The position numbers and the translations under genes are program-made. From positions 434,001-498,000 of the forward strand of contig CAJQUW010004469.1 in assembly GCA_907163375.1 (NCBI GenBank): a stretch of 64,000 bases of DNA, written 5' to 3'. The stretch comes from Prostheceraeus crozeri (Eukaryota > Platyhelminthes > Polycladida > Euryleptidae). Positions 11,881 through 24,387 of this stretch are shown piece after piece (position 1 is the first letter of the stretch; the number at the start of each line of letters is the position of its first letter). The notes under the pieces are model-generated. The model searched no databases. It was not told the origin of the DNA and saw only the letters and a program-made list of their open reading frames with translations.

Positions 11881-14800
11881 TGTAATTAGATAAAGCCTCA
11901 TCAAAGACACTTGAGGAGTGACTATTTGATGCACTCAGCGGGCAATTGTCGTATTGACTAGAAGTTACAATCCCGAAATCCTGGGTCTTTCGAACCCCAT
12001 GGAAGCTCCATAAAAAAGTCACTGCTTTAAAAAGTAGTCGCAGACTCCTCCCCCGTGATAGACTTCCCCCGAACTCTGTGGCAAATATAGTAACTGCGAT
12101 TAGACTGCGAATTCAGCAGCTGCTACTTTATTTTTGGATTTTTTGTCTTAAGAATTTATGACATTAAACTTCTGAATAAAGAAAGAGTCTAAGCGATGCA
12201 TGCGTGACTTTCGTGGAGTAAGGACATGTAAAACCTCGCTGTTTTAGCGCCAAAATAGCGTGGAAGCTTTAATGTTTCTGGAGAAATTATGTGGAATTCT
12301 GAAAAGCTTTGCGCGAAAAATACATGGCGCTGGTGATAGTCGCACGATTCTGCATAATATTCTACACTATCTGCTTGAATGATTCAATTATGGATGTATC
12401 CATCAACTATAGTAGCCATGCATGAAGTCAATTGACGCAATAGTTTTTGAATTAAAAGTCGAAAAGCATCGGAGCGACGGCTCTCTTCGTGGATTTTGTA
12501 TCATTATTGCGACCTTTCCAGAGAATAATTCGTATTTGCGTATATCACTCGGCCAAATTTGATTCAGTTATTGTTGTATATGACAATCATCTTCTGTCTG
12601 ATATGAACACCAATTCATATGTTCATTAACTTTTCATAAAGTTTTCGTGTTGGTTTTGTAGTACTGAAAGCTGGCAATAACTCAGTTGTCTGAGTCACCA
12701 GTTGTCGTGACTTGCCTTTCATGAGTTGTGTGAAGAAATGACTAAAGATGTGACTGCAAGTCCACAATATTTCATGACCATTGAATATCATGACAAATAT
12801 GCTCTGGCTTTTAAACTGACACAAAGAAGTGCTGCGTACGATTGCAATAAATGGTTGGCACATTGATGCACTTTGAAAATGAGTGTCCTGTCGATAATGT
12901 CGCCGCTAAGTCGGTCATATCCTCCCTCTATCGGCCTGAATTGATAAAATGCGGCTCCACATGATAGTATTTTCCAATTTGCAGAATCATTATCAAGTCA
13001 GGTTAATCAGTTTGGTCTCCAGTTGAAACAAGAAGATCGCACGCTTGCTCTGAATTTCTCACTCAGGGTGCGACAGTGTGATGAATTATGTGGCGACTGT
13101 TTGTACATGATATTTAATTCATAGCTTCGTGATCGGATGTAAGTGTTGATACTGAGTTTGAACTCACCGCCTCCCTTTACAGTTTCGGCTTTGAGGGGCT
13201 TTTGAGGTCTAGGTATGTCGGTTTTGTATTTCTCCTTAAGAGTTGAAAGGCATCAACTCAGCCGACTTGAAACCCTTCATAGCTGACACATGTACACTCG
13301 AGAGCTGTTAGTATTTTCACAAGAGCGTTTGGCAAGCTTCCCACAACACTTTTCAACTTCTGTTTATGATGAATGTCGGATGTCGAAAACACGCTCAAAA
13401 AGTTGTTCGCATTTCCTGGCGAACACACGATCATCTATCTCATGCAAGATTTGTTGAATAAAAATCTCCTGTATCAACTACTCGAATCAGCCTTGTTACT
13501 ACACTTTTTCGAACAGATTTATAACTACCTGCATGCGTCTGTTTACGATGCTACATAAAATGAAAGAACAACATTATGAGAAGCGGTGACGAAAGTCCCA
13601 ACAAAATATTTCACAGTGCAAAATGCACCTGTATACACAAACTCGTCGTGTGTAAGTTTAAGGACTAAATTTGAATAGTGCTGCAATCAAGCTCCATATG
13701 GATGAAGCAAGACTAAGTTTTAGGATAACGTGAGAATGCTGCGAATTTAACTCAACCATGATTCAGATGTGAGATGAGAGAGTCGATATGATTGAGATGC
13801 ATCTTTGAATACTCCGACAGTACCGGTGAAAGTGATTTGGCCACAGGCTGGTATTCCGCACGTGTTACAGTAAAGATTATATAGGAAAATTTCGAAGACT
13901 TAGTCACTTTATGGTCACTTTATTGATGCATTTTTAAAATGGAATCACTACCATTTACAGTTCAGAAGAGGTCAGTGTTAAGTGTAATCAAAATTCAAGC
14001 ATTACCTCTAAATGGAAACTGATCTCCAAATAGATGCCCCTCGAAGCAAATAGGCTTACTGCCTGCCATAATCATTGTTGTTTATGTCATCTAACTAAGA
14101 GAACAAAAAATGCATATTTAGCCTCACAATGACTCTTTTTAGTTTCACAATGATACTGACAAACTTTTCAATGATTATCTTCTGTAGAATTTTAACGTGC
14201 AGAAATTACATTTCTGTTTACGCTTGCACATTGGAGAATGCCATCAGTCCTCATTAGAACCACTTCAATTAATAATTTAAATCAGTAAGCATTTTATTCT
14301 ATTATAAATGGCTGCTGGTATGATTTTCATCATCGTATGAGAATTCAATTTATAGGGAATGTGACATTGGTCATTCAATAATTTGGATGCTTACAATTAA
14401 GTCGGTGTGAATTTATTTGTCAATCAATTTACTCATTTATTTTTAAGAAAACCAAATGGATCATTGATTTGATTACGGATTGCCTTAGCAAATCAAATTG
14501 TCAATTATATTCTTCTGGAGGTAACTAAGTACACAGGAAAAATTCTCAACTGTGATCTGATTTGATTGATAAAGATATTTTGTAACCTAAGTATAATCAT
14601 GCATATTAGGTCTCATAAATCCACAAAAATGAATTTAAGGGCTAAAATAGTTGAGTTTGTTTAAAAAAAACAATTCGGTTGCGCTTCGCAACCTTAATGT
14701 TGCGCTCCTCAGTAATTTCGTAATAATACTGAAAATCTGCCTTTGTGTTTGATAATTACTTCCAACGTGGATACTATTTTTCAATCAAATAAGTGCTATT

Positions 14801-15787
14801 ATGAAGACCTTAAAATACAAAAATATGTACCGTGTAAACTTCAAGTTAAATATGATGAAGATCGATGTATTCTAAAAATATTCTATTTCCCTCTCCGAAA
14901 TTCACTGTCTATGAAGCCGCTCGGATAAATGAAATGTATTGTAGACTTAATCCTCGATAACATGCCAATTTTCATGCCGCTTACATATTTGAAGCAAAAG
15001 TCGCACGACATTTTTATAAGCATTCGTTCGTTCATTTGATTTATCGATTTTTATTAACGCTTCGAATTTATTACCCAAACCGTTTTGTTTTGCTCTCTGT
15101 TTACATATTTCCTTTTGATAGAAAATTACATATTATCTTTTGATTTGATAGAAAATGACATATTTTGAATTTTCTAAGATTTTCTTATTTTACCGTTGGA
15201 GACCAAATTTCTTTGTCGCCAACATGGATGAATATTGTCTTTGTCGGTGACTGAGAATCTCACCGTTAGAGGTAAGTGCTACAAATTTGTGAAAATCAAC
15301 AGCTTTACAACGCTCACAGTCGAATCTAATCATCAAATCAAATATGTTATCTTTTGATCCATTTTTATAACGGATATACATTTTGACATAAAATGAAGGT
15401 TTCTGTCATCATTAAAGGGATGTTCTTGAAATTCTCATGAGAAATCTAATCAACTAATCGACTGAAATTACGCTCTGTCAAAGACTGACATTGAAGATCA
15501 GATTAACATTCCACAACTTCTATCAAAAGTTGACATCGTTCTTACTGAGACCGAAATGACTGTGGAGTAAAGTAGCATAGTCATATAATATGACAAATAT
15601 GTTATTGAAACATTCGCGAAGCCGCACGATGTCTTAAATTCGATTGATTAGGATTGAATGAGCAACTCCGTCGAAGACCAATGACAAATCTAGATAGCCA
15701 AAACATCATGAGTTTGGAAATTCTAAGTTATTCACTGGAGGGGGAGGTTAGGGCAGCCTTATTACTGTGTGACTTTTACACTTTTTC
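11881..15787. other. AT-rich DNA, nothing recognised
   Basis: A small perfect hairpin (ggttgcg-ctt-cgcaacc) lies at about 14679-14695, and a 20-bp direct repeat with tgatagaaaattacatatt lies near 15115-15165. There are no supported genes. Confidence 0.5.
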
Positions 15788-15878
15788 AAGTTCAAATTCG
15801 GAAAAAGTGAAGCCAAATTCGGTAAAAGTAAAACCAAATTAGGAAAAGTAAATTTAAATTCGGAATAAGTAAAATATA
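15788..15878. repeat. Degenerate tandem repeat, about 21-bp unit, four units
   Basis: The core aaattcgg.aaaagt.aa.cc recurs four times with small changes. The open frames crossing it on both strands are by-products of the repeat. Confidence 0.75.
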
Positions 15879-17833
15879 CTTCGACTCTTACTTCTCTGAA
15901 CCAATAACATTTTTTGTAATACACATCTAGATGTAGATATGGACTTACATATATGCAAGGGCAGTCCATCAATTTAAAATTTGCGAAATATTTCATACCC
16001 AAAAGACAATTGCTAGACTTTCGTCTGACCATAAAATAGAGCTTCAGAACAAATAAAGCTGACATCGTTTTCATTTTTTAGCGTATTTTCATGCTTATAT
16101 GCGTACTTTGACATTTTATTGCACGTAAAGATAAGCTAGACATGGACTGCACCAACAGAATAAAAGCTGTGCGGTGTTTTATCGTTAAATTGTAATTTTA
16201 TGTGCATATAGAAAAACTAAGATGTTGTAAAGAAAGACAGCATCGTTCTGCCACTATTTATGATTGACCTTCATGAATGACTGATAATTTTAGTGTTAGT
16301 ATCATTTCAGCTGATATTTCTGCGATGAAACGATAAAAATATTCCATTTAAGTTCACCTTATCTGATTTCTATAAAGTATTGAGTTTAACTTTATAAGAA
16401 GTACAGTTCGTCTATTTGTTCTGTGAATGCAATTGACTTAACTAATCTTCACAGTGCAAGTACTCGAAGTCAGACGAACACATGTTCTCGTCTAGCTACC
16501 TGCAACATACGCAGAATTCGTCCTCTGCTTTTCAGGGAATGAAATAACAAATTGTAAAATATGGGCTTAAAATTCATTTGGTGCTGAAACATGAGTCATG
16601 TTCTGCATCATTACTTTACCATGCACATTGTTAAAAAGTTGACGCACATTCACAAAGGTGCAAAGAGTTGAAATTCGTATTATATTTTTATCGTCATACT
16701 TTTGTAGTGTAACACATATAGCAGTGCATAAGTCATTGACAAAATCTCTGAAACAGCATGTCACTGGTGCATCTTTATTACGCTATCATGCACACGCGAC
16801 CAAAGTAGTTCGCATGTCATACCCGCCATTGATCATTTTTTCATGAGCTGTTATCTTCAGGACTTCGTAGAGTTTGTTTCCCCGCGCCCCTCTTCTCATA
16901 ATCACTGTGTATCAATTTTTGCTATTCATCATCAGCTTAATATCACACCTGCTCTTCCGCTTTATATTCTTGATTGCCTTTACCATCTCTTTTAATGGTA
17001 CCGGTGTACTATGACTGAATGTATCCGGTATGATTTAACCAGCACGTGTGTGTGGAAGAAAGAGGTTTATGCATTTCTCAAATCGGTACCATTCCACCAT
17101 GCTGCATCCCTTGGGGTACAAATTATCTTAGGACAGTTCATACTTTGGTACCACTCATACTGGTACACTTGTTAATGCGAACGCTGTTGATATTCTTCAT
17201 TAGTCATTTTAAGAAGCTATTACACACATGCAAATGCATGCAAGCTCTCTTTGTCTGTCACTCACTCTGCATCACATTTTCAATTACATCAATTAGAGAA
17301 TCATTGTCCATACAGTCCCAAGAATACGAGTACTTATGTGAGTCTAAAAATGCAAGAATCGACCATCGACCGTGATAAACCGCAAATGAAGTGAACTTGT
17401 TCTATGATCATTTTTCAAATAGCTTTCAGTTTTCTGGGACTTCGGAGGTAAGAGCACTTGGTTTATGGCAGGCAGTATTATTATGTCGCTTCTGGTATGT
17501 GAAAATAAAGTGGTATGACATCTCTACGTGTATCAACTGTGCCGTGCAGAGGGAAATCCTCTGAATTCTGACACTAAGTAATATATTTTTTTGAATTGAA
17601 GTTTTCACAACTGCTGCTTATTCTGACTACTTTCAAGAAAGTATTTTGAAATATTATTTCTTTTGTATAGAAATTTCATTTGCATCATTGATGCTGCTAG
17701 AGAATCAAATGCTCGCTTTTTCGAGCATTTCGACCCGAAGCTTTAGGTCAAAGTTGACCACTAAACGGCAATTTTCGCTCAAGAAGAAACCAGCGCGAAT
17801 CTTATATTGCCGCTCCTAGCCTCTCACTATTTA
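15879..17833. other. Nothing recognised
   Basis: A short hairpin (aatgctcg-ctttt-cgagcatt) lies near 17707-17730. The 109-codon frame at 17046-17375 has no recognisable domain. Confidence 0.45.
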
Positions 17834-18556
17834 GTCCGGCAGCCAGAACGAGTTTCTGCAGGGAACGAGGCCGAAAGTGAGACTTTCACAGAATGATGTC
17901 CACCATATGCCTACTACGAATCGGCGCGTCTGCCGAGTTCTAGTGAGTTCCTCTTCTTGTCAGACACGATCAAAGAAAAGCACATGTAAATCAAGTGGGA
18001 TACAGATTGCAGTTTCTGGCTAAAATAAAATTTTCCATGTTTTCTCTGATTAAACGAAAAGTATTAAGCCTAGAGTCATAATTTCTGACATGGAATGTGT
18101 TTAGGTCATTTTCTTTCATGTTCATGCACACCTGTCTCTAAATCTAGAGACATTTCGATTTGGCGAGCCTCTTAATGTCAGCAAACACAGCCATTTTGAG
18201 CAACTTTATCCACATTTGACCACATTCTCACATGCATTGCCGATTAGACGCATGATAATAGCACATGCACATCATAGGAAATGACCTGAAGACATTCCAT
18301 GTCAGAAATTATGACTCTGGGCTTAGTACTTTTTGTTTAATCAGAGAAAACATAGAAAATTTTATTTTGGTCAGAAACTGCAATCTGTTACCCATTGGAT
18401 TTACATGTGTTTTTCTTTGATTGTGTCTAACAAGAAGAGGAACTCACTAGAACTCGGCAGACGTGCCGATTCGTAGTAGGCATAGGGTGTACATCATTTT
18501 GTGAAAGTCTCACTTTCGGCCTCGTTCCCTGCAGAAACTCGCTCTGGCTGCCGGAC
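17834..18556. mobile_element. Family A non-autonomous DNA element, 723 bp with about 275-bp inverted repeats
   Basis: The ends read GTCCGGCAGCCAG and its reverse complement, and TA stands on both sides (17832-17833 and 18557-18558), the expected duplication for Tc1/mariner-type movement. The inverted repeats extend about 275 bp at roughly 90% or better identity by eye, leaving about a 170-bp middle with no coding potential. Diverged relatives lie at 5046-6043 and 59267-59720. The driving transposase is not in the window. Confidence 0.85.
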
Positions 18557-19122
18557 TAATTCTCAAAGCGGCAGTCAGCAGTCAGTCAGGTCCGTTTGAA
18601 AAAAAATGATTTTGAAACTACATTAATTATTGAGAATCGCCGAGACTCTAATGGGTCAGCATCGGGGATAGCCGGATATTCTTACATTAAGGTGACAAAA
18701 CTACCACATTTGATTGTCAATATCATGGTATGTCAACCTACTATACCACCAACGGCAGCGGTTAGATTCCATCGAGTTGCGGAATTTTATAGCATTTACT
18801 TATTTGGCTGCCCGCACTTTTGCAGATGACCCCCTTATTACCTAAGAATATTTTCCTAACTTGGCATTCTCATGCGTTTAATTTGATACTGAGTTCTAGG
18901 TAATGAGTGATTAAGATATCTTTGATGTTTTCCGTCATTTTTAGGAGGAACTGTTTTCCATTTGTCTAGCCACTGGCCGTGCTATTTTGCTTGGATAATT
19001 AAGGATGCGAATTTTGAAGTTGATTTCAATAATATTTTGCACTGAAAAGCAGCGAAATGAAGATGTTATTTGCAGGTCTGTGAGTATATTCCATATTAGC
19101 CATTATTATTTTAACTCACTTC

Positions 19123-19292
19123 TAAAGGAAAACCACTCTTTACTTCCGTTTATCTTTATTGAACATCAGCAATGCGAAATCTGGAACGGAACAAAGCTTT
19201 ACGCTACTACATAAGTTTATACAATCACGCATTCAGACGATGGCAACGAACATAGATGCATGCATAATAACATAGGATAAGGTTATTGTTCA
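19123..19292 (-). repeat. 3' LTR of the Gypsy element
   Basis: This copy is identical to the LTR at 24213-24382. Its outer neighbour is ACTTC, repeated at the far end of the element as the target duplication. Confidence 0.95.
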
Positions 19293-19303
19293 TCCCCTTC
19301 CCT
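19293..19303 (-). other. Polypurine tract next to the 3' LTR
   Basis: Read on the - strand, AGGGAAGGGGA abuts the start of the 3' LTR (TGAACA). This is the expected place for the plus-strand primer of LTR retrotransposons. Confidence 0.8.
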
Positions 19304-19362
19304 GTTTGTTTATGTCTTTACTATAAAAGGTCTAAACAAATATATTGGTGAAGCGCTTTTAC

Positions 19363-22300
19363 TCAGGTATGGGGTTTAACGAATGAACCGCTGGCTGAGT
19401 CATACACAAGTCGTTGCTTTCGATTACGACTTGATCGTCGTGGATGATGGGGTAAGTTAGTCACTTCGTCGTTGTCAGCCGTAAATGGGTTGATGGCGAA
19501 GGATTCTGGTCGGTTGTCCATCAGGTGATGGGTTGGAGACAGAGAGTGCGACCGGGATATGGGCTGGACTTTTGTAACACCTTGAGTGCCTGACGGTGGT
19601 CCAGTGTCCTCATTTGTCTGAGAGGAGGGCGACCCACTAAATGATTGGGCTTCAGTTGAATGCTGAGCATGTACCGGATAATCTTGGATGCACGGGAGGA
19701 GCGGTGCTTGGACGATCATTGAATGGGGCACAAATTTCCTTAGATAACGTCTGTTTCTGTTGGTCAATCTACCAGTCCCATCCACTTTGATAGTGTACTG
19801 ATCATAGTCATGACGCTCCACTACGATGCCACTTCGATCCCACTTTGTTGGATGGATGCCAATTTGATTTTGGAGGAACACTCGATCACCCTGGTGAAGC
19901 GGAGGAAGGGGGCGAGAGTGCTCACTGAGGCTTTCCAGCGTCTTCGCGTATCTGGTACGCAGTGCAGCTTCTTTGGCAGCCCAGGCATCTCGCCATAGGG
20001 CTTGAAATGGAGGATGGTCACGGCCATGGTCACGGATAGGGTTGAAGGCATAGCGTCTCGAAGCCGGCGCCCAAACAGAATTTGTGCAGGAGAAAGGCGG
20101 CAATCAGGATCCGGTGTGTTACGCAGGGTAAGCAAGGCTCGAAGGACGGTGTCATTGTCTAAGCAGCCATTGGCTCCAATGTTGTCATTCAGGAGGCGTT
20201 TAGTTGCCTTGACCGCTAGCTCTGCTCTACCGTTTGACTGCGGGTGGTAGGCGGACGATATTCTGTGGCGTATTCCCCATAGTTGGAGGAAGTCTTTGGT
20301 TTCTCCTGCGGTAAATTGAGGTCCTCCGTCAGTTGATAATTCTTCAGGGACTCCGAATGTGGCGAAGAATTTCCGTAGGCACGTTATTAGTCCTCTGGCA
20401 CCTGATTCAGTTGCTCCTTCCCTGATGCGGTATATCTCAGTCCATCCCGACAAGCGGTCTCCGATAACAAGATAGTTCCAACCACGAAACTGAAAGTAGT
20501 CAGCGAAAATGGCTTCGAAGGGAGTGGTAGGAAGTCGCGGCATCGCTGGGGGCAGACGGGCATTCGATGGGGCGTTTCTATTGCAGCTATTGCATTTATC
20601 ACGACGCTCTTGTATCATTCTACTTATGCCAGGCCAGAAGACGGTGGCTTGTGCTGTGGCTGTCATCGCAGAAACGCCTTGGTGGGCGGAGTGCAGAACA
20701 TCTAATACGGAGGCTCGGAGGACTGGAGGGATAAGAACTCTGTCGTGGTAGAGAATAACGCCGTCCGATTCATACAGACTGTGACGGAATTCCCAAAATT
20801 CCCTCAGAGATGATGTAAGATCCTCTTTCTTTGCCGGAAATCCATTCGCCAGCATGGTCGCTAGTTCCATCATCGTTGAGTCTTTCCTGGTTTCATCTTT
20901 CACACAATTCCACGTGACTGCTCTTAGTTTCTCGAAATCTCCTTGGATGGCTGCAATCATTTCAAGCTCTTCGAGGTCCTTCTCTGTACGCATGTCGACA
21001 CTGCCTAATTCATAGTGGACGATGTCAACGGGATGTCTGGAAGCGGCATCGGCAACATGGTTACTGATTCCCGGCTGGTGTAGGATGTCGAAGCGCCATG
21101 GTAAAGTTCGCTGTTTGATGCGGAATAGCCTTGTGTTGGTGATTTCGTCTAGGGTCCGGTCACCAAGAAGTTTCGTTAAAGGTTTATGGTCGGTAACGAC
21201 GAGGAGGTTATCGCATCCCTGAGTGAAATATTTGGTCTGCTCGAGACTCCATGCGACCGCCAGCCTTTCACCCTCGACAGGTGCGTAGCGTTTTTCGGTT
21301 GAGGACAAGAAGCGAGATCCAGCTAACGTGATTTTCCAGCCGTTGTTACAACATCCAGGTGATGATGAAAGACAAGCACAATGCTTTTGACTCAAATAGT
21401 ATCCAATACCAGATTTTGACCAATCTGTTCTAAGGCAGGTGCGACGATTGATGTCAAAAATGGCTACACCTTGCTTGATCGCTGCTATAATCTGGTCCTT
21501 CGAGTCGTTGAAAGCGCGGTCCAGGTCTGCAGTCCATGTGAATTGAGATTTAGGGCTGAGTAGTGGCTTGAAAGGTGACATGATGTTGCGAAGCTGAGCG
21601 TAGCAGGATATTTGGTTGACTAGTCCGAACCACGATCGTATATCGGTAATGGAAGATGGTTTAGGGAAGCTTTTGATGGCGTCAATATACTTTGGAAGAG
21701 GTTCCACGGTACTCTCAGACAATCGAAATCCTGCAAAATCTACGGTCTTATTCGCAAATTGAAATTTCTCGGGGTTGAGGATGATGCCCGCATTGCCGAC
21801 TATTTCAAGGAATTGTATAGTCCTCCACCAGTGATCATGCAGGTCAATGTCATAAAAGACTGTGTCGTCCACACATCGCTGTTTCCGGGTGAAATCAGTA
21901 ATTATCTCGTCAAATCGTCGGTTGTAACCATCACCACTAGACAAGAACCCTTGTGGTGCCCTCTGGTACCGGAACCGGCCGATCGGTGTGATAAACGTAG
22001 TGAGGTGTCTATCTTCAGCATGAATCGGTACGCTGTGATATCCATTCCACGCATCAGTTACTGTCTTCCAGGTATTCGGTGGCACGGATCTGGCAAGATG
22101 AAATGGTGATCTGGTCGAGTGAGCTTCTCTACAACAATGCTTGTTCAAGGGTGAAAGGTCAACGGTGCGTCGCGGACCTCCATCGTGCTTCCTGGTAATG
22201 ACCATTCGATGGCACCATGTCGTAGGCTCACCGTGAGGGACGCGCTCTATGACTCCTAAAGCCTCATCACGGAGAAGGTCACGTTCAACTTGTTCTTGCC

Positions 22301-24182
22301 AATGGATTGGGATCGTAGCGGGGGTGAAAGAGACAACTGGGACAGCGTTAGGTTTCACCATAATTTTGATCGGTGGACCATTCATGTTGGGGAGTAGTTG
22401 ATGTGGGCAAGTATTAAATGTCGACGATTCATACCTTTCTAGAAGCCATTCTTTCATTTTGCTATTGTTTTCTGGAGTACAGGCGAATGGGAGGTTTCTC
22501 GGAGGTCCGGGTGGTAGCTCGCGTTTGGGACAGCTGCAGGGGCTGTCAAGACTTGAAGGGGACAAAGTGACATTGTCTGACCTTATGTTACCAGACGCAG
22601 TTGGTTTGTGGTTGGTTTGCGAGGAACTATGTGCAGCTACTCGTCCATTCAAAGCAGCCCCCACCTGAGGAAAACTGTGAGATATTATTCCGAGTTGGAT
22701 CATGGCCTCTCGGCAGAGGTAAAAGCCGTTGGCGTCCGGACTGATGTAAACCATAGTTGCGCAACTGTATGAGCTCCCATGCTTATCGCGACCATCGAGT
22801 CTCACAAAAATGGCCCCGTCGATTTGGAATGGAGTGGTGTTAGCTGCAGTCATCGCGTATCGGACAGGGATGAGATCGGCTTGTCGAAATCCATGGCGTT
22901 CAAATTCTTTCCTGGACCATAGGCAGGACTGAGCACCCGAATCGATGATAACTTCAACGTAAGTTGGTTGGATATGAGGACAGTGTGCATGGAAAGTGCG
23001 ATAATCATCGTCTTTGGTAGTTAATCGTAGGCGCACTGTCGGGTGGGAGAGGGAGCGAGCGCGGATCCATCCAGAGTTTGAGGTGAAGATATGATGAGTC
23101 AGTTTGATCGACGTTTTTAGATTGTTGCTCTCAGTTGTGAGTGTGGCGGGCCGTTGCTGGTGAGACGGAGGAGCTGAGCCATTTACGGTGCCAATGTGCA
23201 TGACAAGGCCACCAGTCTCTCCATCGGCGATGTGATCTTTTCCATTGTTGGTGTCTTGTGGCTTCTGTCGATTACGCGTGCGCGATTTGGTCTTTTTCCA
23301 GCAATCCAGGCAGAATTTGTGTGGTTTCGTGTTCCAACCTCGAGGGCCTTCTGTAAACAACTTGAAAGTCCTAGAACACTCCGGGCATTTGGCAGTCGGC
23401 GTAGTGTCCTGCGTTGGTCGCAGGGCCCTCTTTTGCTGTTTGAAACTCGAGACCGCAGCGGTCGATCCAACACTGGTCATAGCATGTCGTGCCATTTCCT
23501 TCCCTTCGATAAAGGAAATAACATCCGGTGTAGATGCCTTGTCGAGATGCACCCAACCGAGAACATCCTTTTTGATATCGATGTCTGATAATCCGGCAAC
23601 AACGACATCACGGACGATTATATCTGTGAAGTCTACGCTTGTAGCTGGGCTGCAACGACATGTAGCAGTATAGTTGCAGGTCGCAGCCTTGCCTTTGACT
23701 TTTGCATAGAAAGAACGAATGCTTTCGCCATGATCCTGTCTCATGAGCAATAAGTCAGCTCTGCGGACGCTGATAGCTACAGGAATGACGACGAGGCGTT
23801 TCATGGCAGTAAGGAGAGCAGACTCAGTGTCGTCGACAATTGTCGGATCTTCCTTCAGGAGCTGGTTGCCTAGGTCTTCATCGCAGCATTGGAATAACTG
23901 AGCTGTGATTTCAGTAGGCCGCATATCAGTGCACTTACGGAAGAGGTCCCAACGACGAGTAAAGTTGTTCCACTCCTCTTCAGAAGCATTCGGTATGAGA
24001 TGAGGTCGTTCCATTTTTGGAGCCTTCTGTTTAGGGGCGGCGCTAGGAGACGCTATAGCCATATGACCTGGGGTATGGCAAAGTTGGTGACTGTTGAAGA
24101 GTGCGATGGCGATGCCTTCGGTAGCACCGTCTATGATGATGTTGCATCCAGGGGCTTGACACTCGAGTTCAATTTTGGACAT
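19363..24182 (-). CDS. Gag-Pol coding region of the Gypsy element
   Basis: The gag-like N-terminus (roughly residues 1-330) has a Cys-rich start (CQAPGCN) and a later CPEC...CLDC pair instead of a classic CCHC knuckle. An aspartic protease motif, IDSGAQ, follows at about residue 413. Reverse transcriptase (about 630-820) has RAPQGFLSSGDGY and CVDD, where CVDD replaces the usual Y/FxDD. RNase H (about 915-1050) has LRTDWS and the VTDHKPL region. Integrase has an HHCC zinc finger (HSAHQG...CNSC) and the D,D-35-E core (FADYF, STDGGPQF, then HPQSNGRAE). Coding-like sequence runs on towards the 3' LTR with a Pro/Ser-rich tail. All parts share one strand and lie between the LTRs. The region is treated here as an element fossil with about one break. 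Confidence 0.9.
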
Positions 24183-24212
24183 GTTGCAATTTTATTGTAC
24201 GCTGATTTCGCA

Positions 24213-24382
24213 TAAAGGAAAACCACTCTTTACTTCCGTTTATCTTTATTGAACATCAGCAATGCGAAATCTGGAACGGAACAAAGCTTTACGCTACTAC
24301 ATAAGTTTATACAATCACGCATTCAGACGATGGCAACGAACATAGATGCATGCATAATAACATAGGATAAGGTTATTGTTCA
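24213..24382 (-). repeat. 5' LTR of the Gypsy element
   Basis: This 170-bp terminal repeat is identical to the copy at 19123-19292. The coding region starts only about 30 bp inside it on the - strand. I could not match the bases next to the LTR to a particular tRNA 3' end, so the primer binding site is unassigned. Confidence 0.95.
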
Positions 24383-24387
24383 ACTTC

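Larger units (their letters stand above)
19123..24382 (-). mobile_element. Ty3/Gypsy LTR retrotransposon, young and nearly whole
   Basis: The element is 5,260 bp, bounded by two 170-bp LTRs that match at every base I compared and flanked by the 5-bp target duplication ACTTC (19118-19122 and 24383-24387). Read on the - strand, each LTR begins TGAACAATAACC. A purine-rich tract just inside the 3' LTR and the domain order gag, protease, RT, RNase H, integrase mark the Ty3/Gypsy group. I see no envelope gene. Its GC content is clearly higher than that of the surrounding DNA, as expected for a recent arrival. Identical LTRs point to a very recent insertion. The coding part looks close to whole, with about one apparent break. 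Which Gypsy lineage it belongs to is not settled here. Confidence 0.95.

Noticed and set aside
15748-16074. 108-codon open frame on -
   Set aside because: Part of it is a translation of the 21-bp tandem repeat at 15788-15878.
17046-17375. 109-codon open frame on +
   Set aside because: Hydrophobic stretches come from T-rich DNA; no family recognised and no good gene context.
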